In this document: positions 18,000 to 27,303 of the stretch, piece after piece
Layout: the number at the start of each line of letters is the position of its first letter
Numbering within the stretch: the stretch's first letter is position 1
DNA from: Croceicoccus ponticola
Lineage (GTDB): Bacteria; Pseudomonadota; Alphaproteobacteria; Sphingomonadales; Sphingomonadaceae
Assembly: GCF_004004515.1 (NCBI RefSeq)
Contig: NZ_RXOL01000006.1
Span: 86,796 to 150,795, forward strand
Reading direction: 5' to 3'
DNA length: 64,000 nucleotides
Notes under the pieces: model-generated
Seen by the model: the letters and a program-made list of their open reading frames with translations, nothing else
The model's database searches: none
What the model was told of the DNA's origin: nothing
Translations under genes and position numbers: made by a program

Positions 18000-18140
18000 C
18001 ACGCGCCGGGATCTTCTTTCAAGGACATGAGAGGGGAGCGATTGGGAGGAAACGGTTTCGGGGGCAACTAGACCGAGCATCGGGCATGGTCAATCGACAC
18101 GGCGCTTGCGACCATTGGCAAAGCCGCTATCGCAGGGGGG

Positions 18141-18824
18141 ATGAACGATTCCCCATTCGCAGCCGCGTCGGCCCAGACCCTCATCGCCGTGCCCCGCGGC
18201 CTGTTCGCGCCCGGCCTGTTCGCACTGGCCGTATTTTATGGCGGGATGTGCACGTTCGCAGGCGTGCTGGGCAACAAGCAGGTCGCGCTGGGGCCGTTGG
18301 CCGTCGAAGCCGGAATGTTCGCGTTCCTGATGCTCGTCGCCGTGGGCGGTGCCGTCGCCGAGGTTTATGGGCGGGCCGTGGCGAACAAGCTGGTGCTCTG
18401 GGGCTTCGTGCCGATCCTGTTTTCGATCGTGCTCAGCCTGTTCGTCAAATGGCTTCCGGCCTCTCCAGAAATGGACCCGGAGCGGCTGGCCGCGATCGAA
18501 ACGATCCTGGGATCGACGTGGCGCATCTGGATGGCGGGGCCCATCGCCTATGGCATTTCGCAGATACTCAACATAACCGTCATCAGTGCGATCAAGTCCC
18601 GCTTCGGCGGCCCGATCTGGCTGCGAGCAGGCATCGCCGGCGCGCTGTCGCAGGCAGTCGACACGGTGATCTTCATTACCGTCGCCTTCCTCGGCGTGTT
18701 CCCGATCCTCGTGCTCATGGCCGGACAGATGCTGGCCAAGGTCGTGCTGTCGATCGTGCTGATCCCGGTGCTCGTCACCCTGTTCGCCGGGTTGGCGCGG
18801 AGATTGGACAGCCGGATTTCCTGA
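18141..18824 (+). CDS. Queuosine precursor transporter (YhhQ family)
   Basis: 227-residue inner-membrane protein with six hydrophobic segments. It shows the YhhQ/DUF165 features: an early helix pair ending AVGGAVAEVYGRAVAN, the segment SQILNITVISAIKSRFGG, and the second-last motif ALSQAVDTVIFITVAFLGVF. The family imports preQ0/preQ1 (queuine precursors) for tRNA modification. GGGGGG sits just before the ATG. No preQ1 riboswitch structure could be made out in the 141 bp shared with the divergent kinase gene. Confidence 0.85.
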   Translation: MNDSPFAAASAQTLIAVPRGLFAPGLFALAVFYGGMCTFAGVLGNKQVALGPLAVEAGMFAFLMLVAVGGAVAEVYGRAVANKLVLWGFVPILFSIVLSLFVKWLPASPEMDPERLAAIETILGSTWRIWMAGPIAYGISQILNITVISAIKSRFGGPIWLRAGIAGALSQAVDTVIFITVAFLGVFPILVLMAGQMLAKVVLSIVLIPVLVTLFAGLARRLDSRIS

Positions 18825-18925
18825 TCGGGAAAAGCGAACACTGTATCCCGCATAATGCCTGAAACGCCTGCCCGCCTGGTGGGTTGGTCGGGTGAAGCAA
18901 ATGCGATGACACAGGAGAATTCGGG

Positions 18926-19378
18926 ATGGGCGACAACGCGAAAAAGGCACTGGTCGACGGCCTAAACGGGCTGTTGGCGGACCACCTCGCCCTCTATCTC
19001 AAAACCAAGAACTTCCATTGGCACGTGAAGGGCCGCGAGTTCCGCGACCTGCATCTGTTGTTCGACGAACAGGCGACGGCGATATTCGCCAATGTCGACG
19101 TGATCGCCGAACGCGTGCGCAAGAACGCGGCCAATACGCTGACCTCGATCGGATCGGTCGCGGCCAAGACCCGGATCGTGGACGAAGACGACACCTCGCT
19201 CGCCCCGATGGACATGGTCGAACGGTTGCGCGACGACAACGCGGCATTGGTAAAATCGTTGAAGGAACTGAAGGAACTGGCCGGTGACGCGGGCGACAAC
19301 GCCACCGACGGGCTGATCGACGAATGGACGGACGAGGCCGAAGAGCGCGTCTGGTTCCTCAGTTCGGTGCTTGGCTAA
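18926..19378 (+). CDS. dps: Dps-family DNA starvation/ferritin-like protein
   Basis: 150 residues of four-helix ferritin-like fold. The ferroxidase site between subunits is visible: KNFHWHVKGREFRDLHLLFDE contains the conserved His, Asp and Glu ligands (quoted in two parts in the family as FHWHV and LHLLFDEQ). Dps dodecamers store iron using peroxide and protect DNA. AGGAG precedes ATG 18926. The N-terminus is short (MGDNAKKALVDG) and lacks a long Lys-rich tail, so direct DNA binding is uncertain. Confidence 0.93.
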   Translation: MGDNAKKALVDGLNGLLADHLALYLKTKNFHWHVKGREFRDLHLLFDEQATAIFANVDVIAERVRKNAANTLTSIGSVAAKTRIVDEDDTSLAPMDMVERLRDDNAALVKSLKELKELAGDAGDNATDGLIDEWTDEAEERVWFLSSVLG

Positions 19379-19384
19379 ACCAAC

Positions 19385-20128
19385 TTAAAGCGAACCGCTG
19401 GCCGAAACCCCGATCCCCTCGGGCCGACCGGTGAAACCCATGTCGAGCAAGGGCGCGCTGACCTCCACCGGAAGCCCGGTGAGCACGAGGTCGGCGTGCC
19501 ACTTGCCGTCGGGATCGAGCTTCATGTTGAGCCGCTCGGTCCCGCTCGGCCCCTGCATCGGCACGAACAGCGCGCCATCCTCGCAACGCGCGGGGCCGGC
19601 CATGATCGTTTCTGCGGGCAGAACCGGGCCAAGCGCCGAAATCACGATGCCCAGCGTGCCCGATGCCGAAACGCAGCGTCCGCCGCGCATTTCCATCGCG
19701 AAATCGGCAAATGTCAGCGCCCGAACGGGGAGCGGGGCCATCAGTCCGGCCACGTCCAGTTCGCCATTGGCGTCCTTGACCACGCTCCAACCATCGCCCC
19801 CGCGCGTCACGGCGCCGAACTGCGCCTGACCCGGCATGGCTGGACGGTCGAGCGCGAATTCCGCGCGTCCCAGTAACAACGGCAGCGGACGCAAGCCGAC
19901 ATAAAGCGAACCGAGCGGAAGGCTGCCCGCATGCAGGTCGCCTGCCGCGCCGGACCAGACTGTTCCGTCGACTTCCCGCGCGGTCAGCGATCCCGCCGCA
20001 TTGGCCGCGCCCAGCGCTAGACGGAGCGGGAACAGCGCGCCGAGAGCGATAAACACCAGCAGGAGCAACGCCAGCTTGGTGCGTCGCGCAAGGCGGCCGT
20101 CGCGGATGAATATCCAGCGTCCGATCAC
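19385..20128 (-). CDS. gspN: Type II secretion system protein N
   Basis: 247 residues with a single N-terminal membrane helix (KLALLLLVFIALGALFPLRL) followed by a periplasmic beta-rich domain (GTVWSGAAGDLHAGSLPLGSL is typical). GspN is an accessory inner-membrane-anchored component of type II secretion. It begins with GTG overlapping the gspM stop (GTGA). It is the last gene of the gsp operon here. Confidence 0.85.
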   Translation of the reverse strand: MIGRWIFIRDGRLARRTKLALLLLVFIALGALFPLRLALGAANAAGSLTAREVDGTVWSGAAGDLHAGSLPLGSLYVGLRPLPLLLGRAEFALDRPAMPGQAQFGAVTRGGDGWSVVKDANGELDVAGLMAPLPVRALTFADFAMEMRGGRCVSASGTLGIVISALGPVLPAETIMAGPARCEDGALFVPMQGPSGTERLNMKLDPDGKWHADLVLTGLPVEVSAPLLDMGFTGRPEGIGVSASGSL

Positions 20129-20604
20129 GAACCCGTCCTCCGCACTGTTGCGTTCAGCGAAACCGATCCGTCGGCCGCGGGCGTGATCGTGACCTGTTCC
20201 GCCACGATGCCCTGACGGCGCAACAGGTCGACGAAGGCCAGCGCCGAACCGGGCGCGGCGGTCGGGACCACGATCATCGCGCCGCCATTGCCCCGCGGTT
20301 CGTTGGCTTGCAGGACCAGCCCTTCGGTCGCCGCGATCTGGGCCACGGCCTGCGCCACCGGCCCGCCACCACGCGCGGGCGGTGTATTTTCAAGCTGGTC
20401 CAGCCCCGCCATCACGTTTCCTGCGGCCAGCACAGCGTCGCGATGCCGGACATGCGCCGCATCATGCGCCGCGCCCATCGGCAGGATCAGGCCATAGATC
20501 AGCAGCAGGACGCCCGCGATAACGGCGGCCGTTCCGACCAGCACCTGTTCGCGGCGGGTCAGCGCGACGTACCAGTCGCGCGCCGGGGTGATCACCGGGG
20601 TCAT
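20125..20604 (-). CDS. gspM: Type II secretion system protein M
   Basis: 159 residues: short cytoplasmic start, one membrane helix (VLVGTAAVIAGVLLLIYGLI) and a small periplasmic domain. GspM binds GspL and helps hold the ATPase platform. It starts at ATG 20604, overlapping the gspL stop, and ends overlapping gspN. The longer open reading upstream has no family features. Confidence 0.88.
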   Translation of the reverse strand: MTPVITPARDWYVALTRREQVLVGTAAVIAGVLLLIYGLILPMGAAHDAAHVRHRDAVLAAGNVMAGLDQLENTPPARGGGPVAQAVAQIAATEGLVLQANEPRGNGGAMIVVPTAAPGSALAFVDLLRRQGIVAEQVTITPAADGSVSLNATVRRTGS

Positions 20605-21788
20605 GGTGCGCGCACCGTGATATCGGCGACGGTTGCGCCGCTGGCATCGGGCGCGACATCGGGCGGGACGGTAATCTGCCAACCGTCGCGTTGCAGGGAA
20701 ACGAGCATCTGGTTCAGCGCATTGCTGTCGGGCGCAGCGGCGCGAATGGCCAGCGTTCCGTCGGCCCGCCAATTGACGTTGCGCAAACGGATCGACGGGT
20801 TCGACTGCATTGCGGAAAAGACGGCCGGAGCAGTGTCGGCAAACGCCACGCCGCCCGCGCCGCGCCGCAACAAATCTGCGCGGATCTGCGTCTCCGCAGT
20901 GGCGAGGTCGCTTACGCCGGGAAAGCGTTCCTGTGCCGCGGCGATCGCCTTGTCTTCACGGGCAGAGGCATCGAGGTTCAGCTTGATCGTTTCCACCACG
21001 AAGATCGCAAAGATCAGCAACAGCAACAGCGCCGCCATCCGCGCCAGTTGCCGCCAATCGGGCAGGCGGAGATAGGATACCCGCGCACGGGCATAAACGC
21101 CCTGCCGCAAATCGAGTTCGGGCGCAGCGAATTGCGCCGCCATGCGCGCCGTGATGTCGTCATCGGACACCGCCGCCCGTTCCGCACCCGGCGCGAGCGC
21201 GGGGAGCAGGTCTTCCTCACCTGCGAACGCCGCGGCTTGTGTGCGGGCCAGCGCCTGACCGCCAATCGCGCCGGTGGCAACGTATCCGCGTTCGGCCACA
21301 GGCAGCACCAGCGCCGAAGGTATCAGCGCATCGGCATCCAGTCCGGCACCGGCCAGTTCAGCCAACCAGACATCCATGTCGCCCCTTGCCACCGCGGCGA
21401 CCAGCACCGCGTCGCCGGTATCAGCGGAAGCCACCGCCACATGCGTGTCCGCAACCGGCGCACGCAGGCCCGGCGGGTCGAGCCGGGTCGCGGCCAGCGC
21501 CTGCGCCATCGGCATGTCGCCACGCGGCACGATCCGCACCGGCGCGAGCGCCGCAGGGACCAGCGCAACGACCCGCCGCCCTTCCCCATCGCCCCACGGC
21601 ACGTCATGGCCCGGCGTAAACCCGTATTCGCGTCCAAGCCGATCGCCGGTTACCCGCCACCAGCGCCATTCGCCGCGCGGCGCTTCGGGCAACAGCACGA
21701 TCAACCCGTCGGGCCCATCGATCTGGCCATCGAGCGGGTCATTGCCTGCATCCCCGTCGGGCAGGTCGTGGTTCAGCCGCAGCGCCAT
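20601..21788 (-). CDS. gspL: Type II secretion system protein L
   Basis: 395 residues. Residues ~1-230 form the actin-like cytoplasmic domain that binds GspE; a membrane helix lies near residues 250-270 (MAALLLLLIFAIFVVETIKL); a periplasmic ferredoxin-like domain follows. The gene starts only 6 bp after the gspG stop, so the four pseudopilin genes (H, I, J, K) that usually lie between G and L are absent here. The stop overlaps gspM. Confidence 0.9.
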   Translation of the reverse strand: MALRLNHDLPDGDAGNDPLDGQIDGPDGLIVLLPEAPRGEWRWWRVTGDRLGREYGFTPGHDVPWGDGEGRRVVALVPAALAPVRIVPRGDMPMAQALAATRLDPPGLRAPVADTHVAVASADTGDAVLVAAVARGDMDVWLAELAGAGLDADALIPSALVLPVAERGYVATGAIGGQALARTQAAAFAGEEDLLPALAPGAERAAVSDDDITARMAAQFAAPELDLRQGVYARARVSYLRLPDWRQLARMAALLLLLIFAIFVVETIKLNLDASAREDKAIAAAQERFPGVSDLATAETQIRADLLRRGAGGVAFADTAPAVFSAMQSNPSIRLRNVNWRADGTLAIRAAAPDSNALNQMLVSLQRDGWQITVPPDVAPDASGATVADITVRAP

Positions 21789-21794
21789 CGCGGT

Positions 21795-22265
21795 TCAGCC
21801 GACGATGTCGGCGTTGTCCCCGTCGCCGCCCGGTTGTCCGTCGGCGCCCAGCGAATAGATTTCGAACGGCGTCCCACTCTGGCCCGGCGACCGGTACTGG
21901 TACGCCCGGCCCCACGGATCGGACGGCAGCGCCTTGATATAGCCGCCACTGCGATAATTCTGTGGCATGGCCAACGTCGCGGGTGGGCTGACCAGCGCCG
22001 TCAGCCCGTCGCTCGCGCTGGGATATGTCGCGTTGTCGAGGCGAAAGAGCTCCATCGCCTGTGACAGGGTGTTGATGTCGGCTTCCGCCTTTACCCGCAT
22101 CGCCTTGTCCTGGCTGGGCAGGACATTGATCGCCACCACGGTCGCCAGTAGCGCGATGATGAACAATACCACCATCAGCTCGACAAGGCTGAAGCCGTTG
22201 CGCTTTTTCGGCCCACGCTTCTTGCGGTCAGATCGGTTGGCGGGCGTGTCGTTCGGGTGGGTCAT
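21795..22265 (-). CDS. gspG: Type II secretion major pseudopilin GspG
   Basis: 156-residue prepilin-like protein. A long basic leader (about 24 residues, with KKRGPKKRNG) ends at the prepilin peptidase site G|FSLVELMVVLFIIALLAT; the Glu at position 5 after the cut is present. The C-terminal part shows the GspG core WGRAYQYRSPGQ and IYSLGADGQPGGDGDNADI, which binds calcium in relatives. No prepilin peptidase gene (gspO) is in the window. Confidence 0.94.
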   Translation of the reverse strand: MTHPNDTPANRSDRKKRGPKKRNGFSLVELMVVLFIIALLATVVAINVLPSQDKAMRVKAEADINTLSQAMELFRLDNATYPSASDGLTALVSPPATLAMPQNYRSGGYIKALPSDPWGRAYQYRSPGQSGTPFEIYSLGADGQPGGDGDNADIVG

Positions 22266-22269
22266 GAGA

Positions 22270-23496
22270 TCAAAGTCCGGTAAGATCCTGAAGCTGCAGG
22301 ATCGGCAGCAGGATGGCGAGTATGATGAGCGCGACGATCACGCCCATCACGATGATGATCAGCGGTTCGAGCAGCGCCATTGCGGCGGCGGTGAACTGCG
22401 AAAACTCGCGTTCGAGATAGTCGGCCGCGCGTTGCAGCATGTCGCCCAACCGTCCGGCGCTTTCCCCGCTGGCGGCAAGATAGACGAGCAGCGGCGGAAA
22501 CGTGCCCGCCTCGCGCAGCGCGGTGGATAGCGAGGTGCCGGCGCGCACTTTTTCGGTGATCTGCTCCAGCGCCCTTCGCTGAACGCTGTTCGATACGGTG
22601 CGCGACGACAGGCGCAGGCCATCGACCAGCGGCAGGCGCGCGTCGATCATCGTTGCAAGCGTTCGGGCAAGGCTGGCGGCATGGACGTCGCGGATCAGCC
22701 GCCCGATGAACGGCACCCCCAGCAGCATCGCGTCGAACCGGTAGCGAAAAGCCGGAACCGCCAGCGCGCGCAGGAAACCCAGCACCACCAGCGCCAATCC
22801 CACGCCCAGCACCCACCAGTATTGCGACAGGAATTGCGATATCGCGATCACCGCGCGGGTCAGAAACGGCAACTGCTGCGCCGCATTGTCGAACTGTTCC
22901 ACCACGCGCGGGACGACCGAAATCATCAGCAGCATCACCACCCCGATCGCCATCAGCGACAGGATCACCGGATAGGCGAGCGCGGCGAATATCCGCGCCC
23001 GCGTCGCGGCCTGTTTTTCCAGCATGTCGGCCAGCCGTTCGGCGATGGTCGGCAGGCTGCCGCTCGATTCACCGGCCGCGATCATCGCGCGATAGATCGG
23101 CGGAAAGCTCGCCGGTTCGCGCCGCAATGCCTCTGCCAGGGGCAGCCCTTCGACCACGCCTTGGTGCACGTTGGTCAGGATGGCGCGGGCCTTGGCCTTT
23201 TCGGTCTGGCGGCTGATCGTGCGCAGCGCCTCTTCCAGCGGGCTGACCGTCATCAGCGACGCGAACTGCCGGGTGAACAGCGCCAGCGCCTTGCCCGCCA
23301 GTTTCGGCGTGCGCGACGGCATCTGGATTGCACCGGGCGTGGTGCGGCGCGTCTTTGCCGCCGTCTCGTCCAGCGTCAGGACATGCCAGCGCCGCGTGGC
23401 CAGTTGCGCACGTGCGGCGGGCATGCTGGCGGCGTCGATCGCGCCGCGCCGTTCCTTGCCGCCAGGGTCGACCGCGAGATAGGACCAGCGCGGCAT
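22270..23496 (-). CDS. gspF: Type II secretion inner-membrane platform protein GspF
   Basis: 408 residues with the two repeated helical cytoplasmic domains and three membrane helices of GspF/PilC proteins (helices near residues 170-190, 220-240 and 380-400). It carries the repeat motif at PPIYRAMIAAGESSGSLP and again at PPLLVYLAASGESAGRLGDM. It overlaps the gspE stop by one base (TGATG). It forms the platform on which GspE drives pseudopilus assembly. Confidence 0.94.
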   Translation of the reverse strand: MPRWSYLAVDPGGKERRGAIDAASMPAARAQLATRRWHVLTLDETAAKTRRTTPGAIQMPSRTPKLAGKALALFTRQFASLMTVSPLEEALRTISRQTEKAKARAILTNVHQGVVEGLPLAEALRREPASFPPIYRAMIAAGESSGSLPTIAERLADMLEKQAATRARIFAALAYPVILSLMAIGVVMLLMISVVPRVVEQFDNAAQQLPFLTRAVIAISQFLSQYWWVLGVGLALVVLGFLRALAVPAFRYRFDAMLLGVPFIGRLIRDVHAASLARTLATMIDARLPLVDGLRLSSRTVSNSVQRRALEQITEKVRAGTSLSTALREAGTFPPLLVYLAASGESAGRLGDMLQRAADYLEREFSQFTAAAMALLEPLIIIVMGVIVALIILAILLPILQLQDLTGL

Positions 23497-25145
23497 CAGG
23501 CCACCGTGGTCCCGTCATCGCGCCGCGCCACGCGGGCGGCTTCTTCGGGCGAAGTTTCACCCGCCAGCACAAGCCGTTTTGCCGCGCGGGTCAGGCGGGT
23601 GCCGCGACGGTTGCCCTGCGCATCCTTGCCGAATGCATAGTCGGCGATGTCCTCTTCGGACGCGTTCGCATTGATGAGCCGCCGGATCGTGTCGTCGACG
23701 CGCAAAGCTTCGTACAATCCGACGCGGCCCTGATAGCCCGAATGGCCACATGCCTCGCAGCCGACCGCATGATTGACGGCGGTACCGGGTTTGATCCTGA
23801 GCAGTTCGGCCAGCGCAGGATCGATCGATCCACGGCGCCGACAAACCTTGCACAATCGCCGCACCAGCCGCTGAGCGATGACCGCGCGCAGCGTGCTGGC
23901 CAGCAGGAACGTTTCGACGCCCATGTCGCGCATCCGGGTGATCGCGCCGACGCTGTCGTTGGTGTGCACGGTCGACAGCACGAGGTGGCCCGTCAGCGAC
24001 GCCTGAACCGCGATGTCGGCGGTTTCCTTGTCGCGGATTTCGCCGACCATCACGACGTCCGGGTCCTGCCGCAGGATCGCGCGCAGGCCCGCCGCGAAGG
24101 TCAGGCCGACTTTCGCGTTCACCTGCGTTTGCCCCACCCCGTCCACAGCGTATTCCACAGGGTCTTCCACAGTCAGGATATTGCGCTGACCATCGTTCAA
24201 CCCGCGCAAACCCGCGTAAAGCGTGGTCGTCTTGCCCGAACCGGTCGGCCCGGTGACGAGCACAATGCCGTTGGGTTCGTTCAACGCGCGCTTCAGCACC
24301 CGTTCGGCATGATCGTCGAGGCCAAGATCGCCTAGCGTCAGCCCGGCATTGTCCTTGTCCAGCAAGCGCATGACGACCCGTTCGCCGGCCCGGTTCGGCA
24401 AGGTGGAGACGCGCACATCGACCAGCTTTCCGCCCAGCGAAAGGCCGATGCGGCCATCCTGCGGCACGCGGCGTTCGGCAATGTCGAGCCGGGCCATGAC
24501 CTTGATCCGGCTGACCAGCACCGGGGCGACATGCGGCGGCATCCGCAGCTTTTCGGTAAGTACGCCGTCTTCGCGAAAGCGGACGACGAGCGCCTGCTCG
24601 TAAGGTTCGATGTGAATGTCCGACGCACCGTCGCGCAGGCCTTGGGCGATCAACCCGTTGATCAGCCGGATCGCCGGGGCATCGTCCGCGCTGTCGAGCA
24701 GGTCTTCGGCGCTGGGCAGGCCAAAAGCCAGCGTTTCGTCCGGCCCCTCGAAGCCAAGGCTATCCGCCTCCAGCCCGCCTGAATTGCCGTAAATCTCGCT
24801 CAACAGTTTTTCGAAATCGGCAGCGGGGACGGTACGAGGCAGCAGCGGCCGGGCAAGGCGGCGGCGCAGTTCAAGGAGGACCATCGGGTCCGCCCCTTCG
24901 CGCAAGGCGAGCGGCACGGCGTCGCGGCCGTCGTGCCCTTCGACCAGTTCGTTTTGCGCGACGATAACGCCCCAGTCGCGCGCTTCGGCATAAGCCAGCA
25001 ATGGCGCGCCCGTGCCCCTTTCGGACAAGACCACGTTCGCCGCGCCCGCCAGCGCGACATCGTCGGCCAGCGGCACTTCGCCGTCCAGCGCGGTGTTGCC
25101 GGGATCCGGCTCGCGTTCGTGGTCGGGGGAGGCGGGGCCGGCCAT
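23496..25145 (-). CDS. gspE: Type II secretion ATPase GspE
   Basis: 549 residues. The N-terminal GspL-binding domain is followed by the PilT/VirB11-like ATPase core: Walker A GPTGSGKTTT near residue 300, Asp box VEDPVEYAVDGVGQ, Walker B-like DPDVVMVGEIRDKETADIA and His box LVLSTVHTNDSVGAITR. A zinc-binding insert with paired cysteines follows (CKVCRR and CEACGHSG). All key residues are intact. It gives the energy for pseudopilus growth from the cytoplasmic face. Confidence 0.95.
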   Translation of the reverse strand: MAGPASPDHEREPDPGNTALDGEVPLADDVALAGAANVVLSERGTGAPLLAYAEARDWGVIVAQNELVEGHDGRDAVPLALREGADPMVLLELRRRLARPLLPRTVPAADFEKLLSEIYGNSGGLEADSLGFEGPDETLAFGLPSAEDLLDSADDAPAIRLINGLIAQGLRDGASDIHIEPYEQALVVRFREDGVLTEKLRMPPHVAPVLVSRIKVMARLDIAERRVPQDGRIGLSLGGKLVDVRVSTLPNRAGERVVMRLLDKDNAGLTLGDLGLDDHAERVLKRALNEPNGIVLVTGPTGSGKTTTLYAGLRGLNDGQRNILTVEDPVEYAVDGVGQTQVNAKVGLTFAAGLRAILRQDPDVVMVGEIRDKETADIAVQASLTGHLVLSTVHTNDSVGAITRMRDMGVETFLLASTLRAVIAQRLVRRLCKVCRRRGSIDPALAELLRIKPGTAVNHAVGCEACGHSGYQGRVGLYEALRVDDTIRRLINANASEEDIADYAFGKDAQGNRRGTRLTRAAKRLVLAGETSPEEAARVARRDDGTTVA

Positions 25146-25149
25146 CGCC

Positions 25150-27303
25150 TTACTGCACAGGCTCTGGCGCGGGTGCGATCACGACATCGTCCGGACGGCG
25201 CGGCATTTGCGGAGGTTCTGCGCCGAGATAGTCGATCACCAGCTGATCGATGGACGGCTCGCGTTTTGGATTGAAATCGCGCTGTGCGTCGCGGATGATG
25301 CCGTAACGGCGCGCGGTGACTTCCTGCCGGTCGCGCTGGGTGCGCAGGATCGTGGGGCGGATAAACACCATCAGGTTGGTCTTTGCCCGGCTCTTGCCAC
25401 GCGATTTGAACAGTTCGCCGATGATCGGAATGTCGCCCAGCAGCGGGATCTTCTGGATCGTGCGCCGTTCGTTATCGTCGAGTAAGCCGCCCAGCACCAC
25501 GATCTCGCGGTCGCCGACCGTCACCGTCGTCTTGATCTCGCGCTTGTTGATGATGAGTTCGTTGAAATCGTCGGACACCGGTCCGGCGATCGACGACACT
25601 TCCTGCCGCAGGTCCAGTCGCACTTCGTTCGATGCGTTGATCTGCGGCGTGACGTCCAGTTCGATGCCAACGTTCTGGCGCTGGATCGTGCGGAACGCAT
25701 TATCGAAATTGCCGCTCAGCGCTTCTCCCGTCGAAACGGGGATTTCCTGCCCGAACAGGATCGAGGCTGGGACATTGTCGTTCGTGGTGATGTGCGGCGT
25801 CGAAAGGATGTTGGAATCCGAATCGGCCTGAATCGCGTTGATCAGCGCGCCGATGTAACGATCGTTGCCGATGCTGGTGTAACCGCCGGTATAGCCGCCA
25901 CGGGCACCCAGAACCGCCGTCGCCGCGTTTTCGCGCAACAGGTCGCCCACGGTCGAAGTCGACGAACTGGTGACGACGCCGTCGCTGACCACGGTCGTCG
26001 TCTTGTCGGTCGCATCGGCCAGGAGCCCGCCCGCGATATCGAGGATATTGGGCGCGACGTTGGAAAAGTTGGTCACCGCAAACGGCATGTTGGCGCCGCC
26101 GATCAGAAACTGGACGCCAAGCTCCTTGGCCACGCTTTCCGAAACCTCGACGATGATCGCCTCGACCAGCACCTGATCCTGCCGAATGTCCAGTTGGCGG
26201 ACCAGTTCGGCCAGCCGTCGCTGCACGTCGACCGGCGCGGCGATGACGATGGCGTTCGCGCCGGGATAGCGGGTGATGACCGCCGTGCCGCGCCCGCCAG
26301 CAAGCTGGATCGCGCCGCTGCCGACGCTGCCCGTGTCGGCCTGAGACGTGGTGGCCGCGCGATTGCCCAGCCCCGATCCGATGCTGGCGTCCCCGCCGCC
26401 GCCGGTCGTGGCGGTGACGGTGCTGCTGGCCGCGGGCATCGCGCCGCCGCCATTGCCGCCGACGATCATTTCGAGCATCGGCACCATCGTCGCGGCATCG
26501 GCGTAATCGAGCCAGATGACCTTCACCTCGGACCCGCTCGCCGCCCGGTCGTCCAGTTCGCGCGCCATGGCTGCGATTTTCGACAGCGTGTCGCGATCGC
26601 CGCGAAGCAGCAGCGAATTCGAACTGTCGACCGCCACCACGCTCGCCAGCGCGGCCCCTTGCGCGCCTTGCGGCACCAATTCGCTGAGCGCCGCGGCGAT
26701 TTCGCGCGCGCCCGCATGGTTCAGCGCGATCATCTGGGTGCTGCTGGTATCGCGATCGATCTGGCCGATGACCTGTCGCACCCGGCGCACGTTGTCGGCA
26801 TAATCGACCACGACCAGCGAATTGCCGGACTGGTTGGCGGTGATCGACCCTTCGGGACTGACCAGCGGACGCAGCGTTTCCACCGCTTGCGATGCTTCGA
26901 CGGAATTCAGGCGGATGATTTCGGTCACCAGCGCATTGGCCGGCGCGCCCGCCGATCCCAGCCGCGTGGGCTGCGATGCTGCGTTCGCCGCGGGCTGGAT
27001 GCGGAATGCGCCATTGCCGATAGGCACGGCGACAAGTCCGTTGGCGCGCAAGGTGGCCAGAAACACCTCGAAATATTCGGACCGCGACAGCGGGCGTTCG
27101 GTGACGACCGAAATCTTGCCGTTCACGCGCCCGTCGACGATGAATGTGCGGCCCGTCACTTGCGCCGCATCGGCGACGAAAGCGCGAATGTCGGCATCGC
27201 GCACGTTCAATGCATATTGCGCATGGGCCGGCAGCGGCACCGCAAGCGCGAGCAACGGGGCCAGCGCGAGGCTGGCGGCCAGCTTGCGGGTCAGTCGTTT
27301 CAT
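25150..27303 (-). CDS. gspD: Type II secretion secretin GspD
   Basis: 717 residues: a signal peptide (cut near AHA), N0-N3 periplasmic domains (N0 from YALNVRDADIRAFV), a Gly/Ser-rich linker (residues ~290-330), and the C-terminal secretin core (NVGIELDVTPQINASNEVRL, then VTVGDREIVVLGGL and IPLLGDIPIIGELF). It forms the outer-membrane channel. It overlaps the gspC stop by 4 bases. No pilotin gene was recognised in the window. Confidence 0.95.
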   Translation of the reverse strand: MKRLTRKLAASLALAPLLALAVPLPAHAQYALNVRDADIRAFVADAAQVTGRTFIVDGRVNGKISVVTERPLSRSEYFEVFLATLRANGLVAVPIGNGAFRIQPAANAASQPTRLGSAGAPANALVTEIIRLNSVEASQAVETLRPLVSPEGSITANQSGNSLVVVDYADNVRRVRQVIGQIDRDTSSTQMIALNHAGAREIAAALSELVPQGAQGAALASVVAVDSSNSLLLRGDRDTLSKIAAMARELDDRAASGSEVKVIWLDYADAATMVPMLEMIVGGNGGGAMPAASSTVTATTGGGGDASIGSGLGNRAATTSQADTGSVGSGAIQLAGGRGTAVITRYPGANAIVIAAPVDVQRRLAELVRQLDIRQDQVLVEAIIVEVSESVAKELGVQFLIGGANMPFAVTNFSNVAPNILDIAGGLLADATDKTTTVVSDGVVTSSSTSTVGDLLRENAATAVLGARGGYTGGYTSIGNDRYIGALINAIQADSDSNILSTPHITTNDNVPASILFGQEIPVSTGEALSGNFDNAFRTIQRQNVGIELDVTPQINASNEVRLDLRQEVSSIAGPVSDDFNELIINKREIKTTVTVGDREIVVLGGLLDDNERRTIQKIPLLGDIPIIGELFKSRGKSRAKTNLMVFIRPTILRTQRDRQEVTARRYGIIRDAQRDFNPKREPSIDQLVIDYLGAEPPQMPRRPDDVVIAPAPEPVQ

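Noticed and set aside
18000..18140. preQ1 riboswitch before the queuosine-precursor transporter
   Set aside because: No pseudoknot-like C-rich loop with A-rich tail could be found; the region fits a plain divergent promoter.
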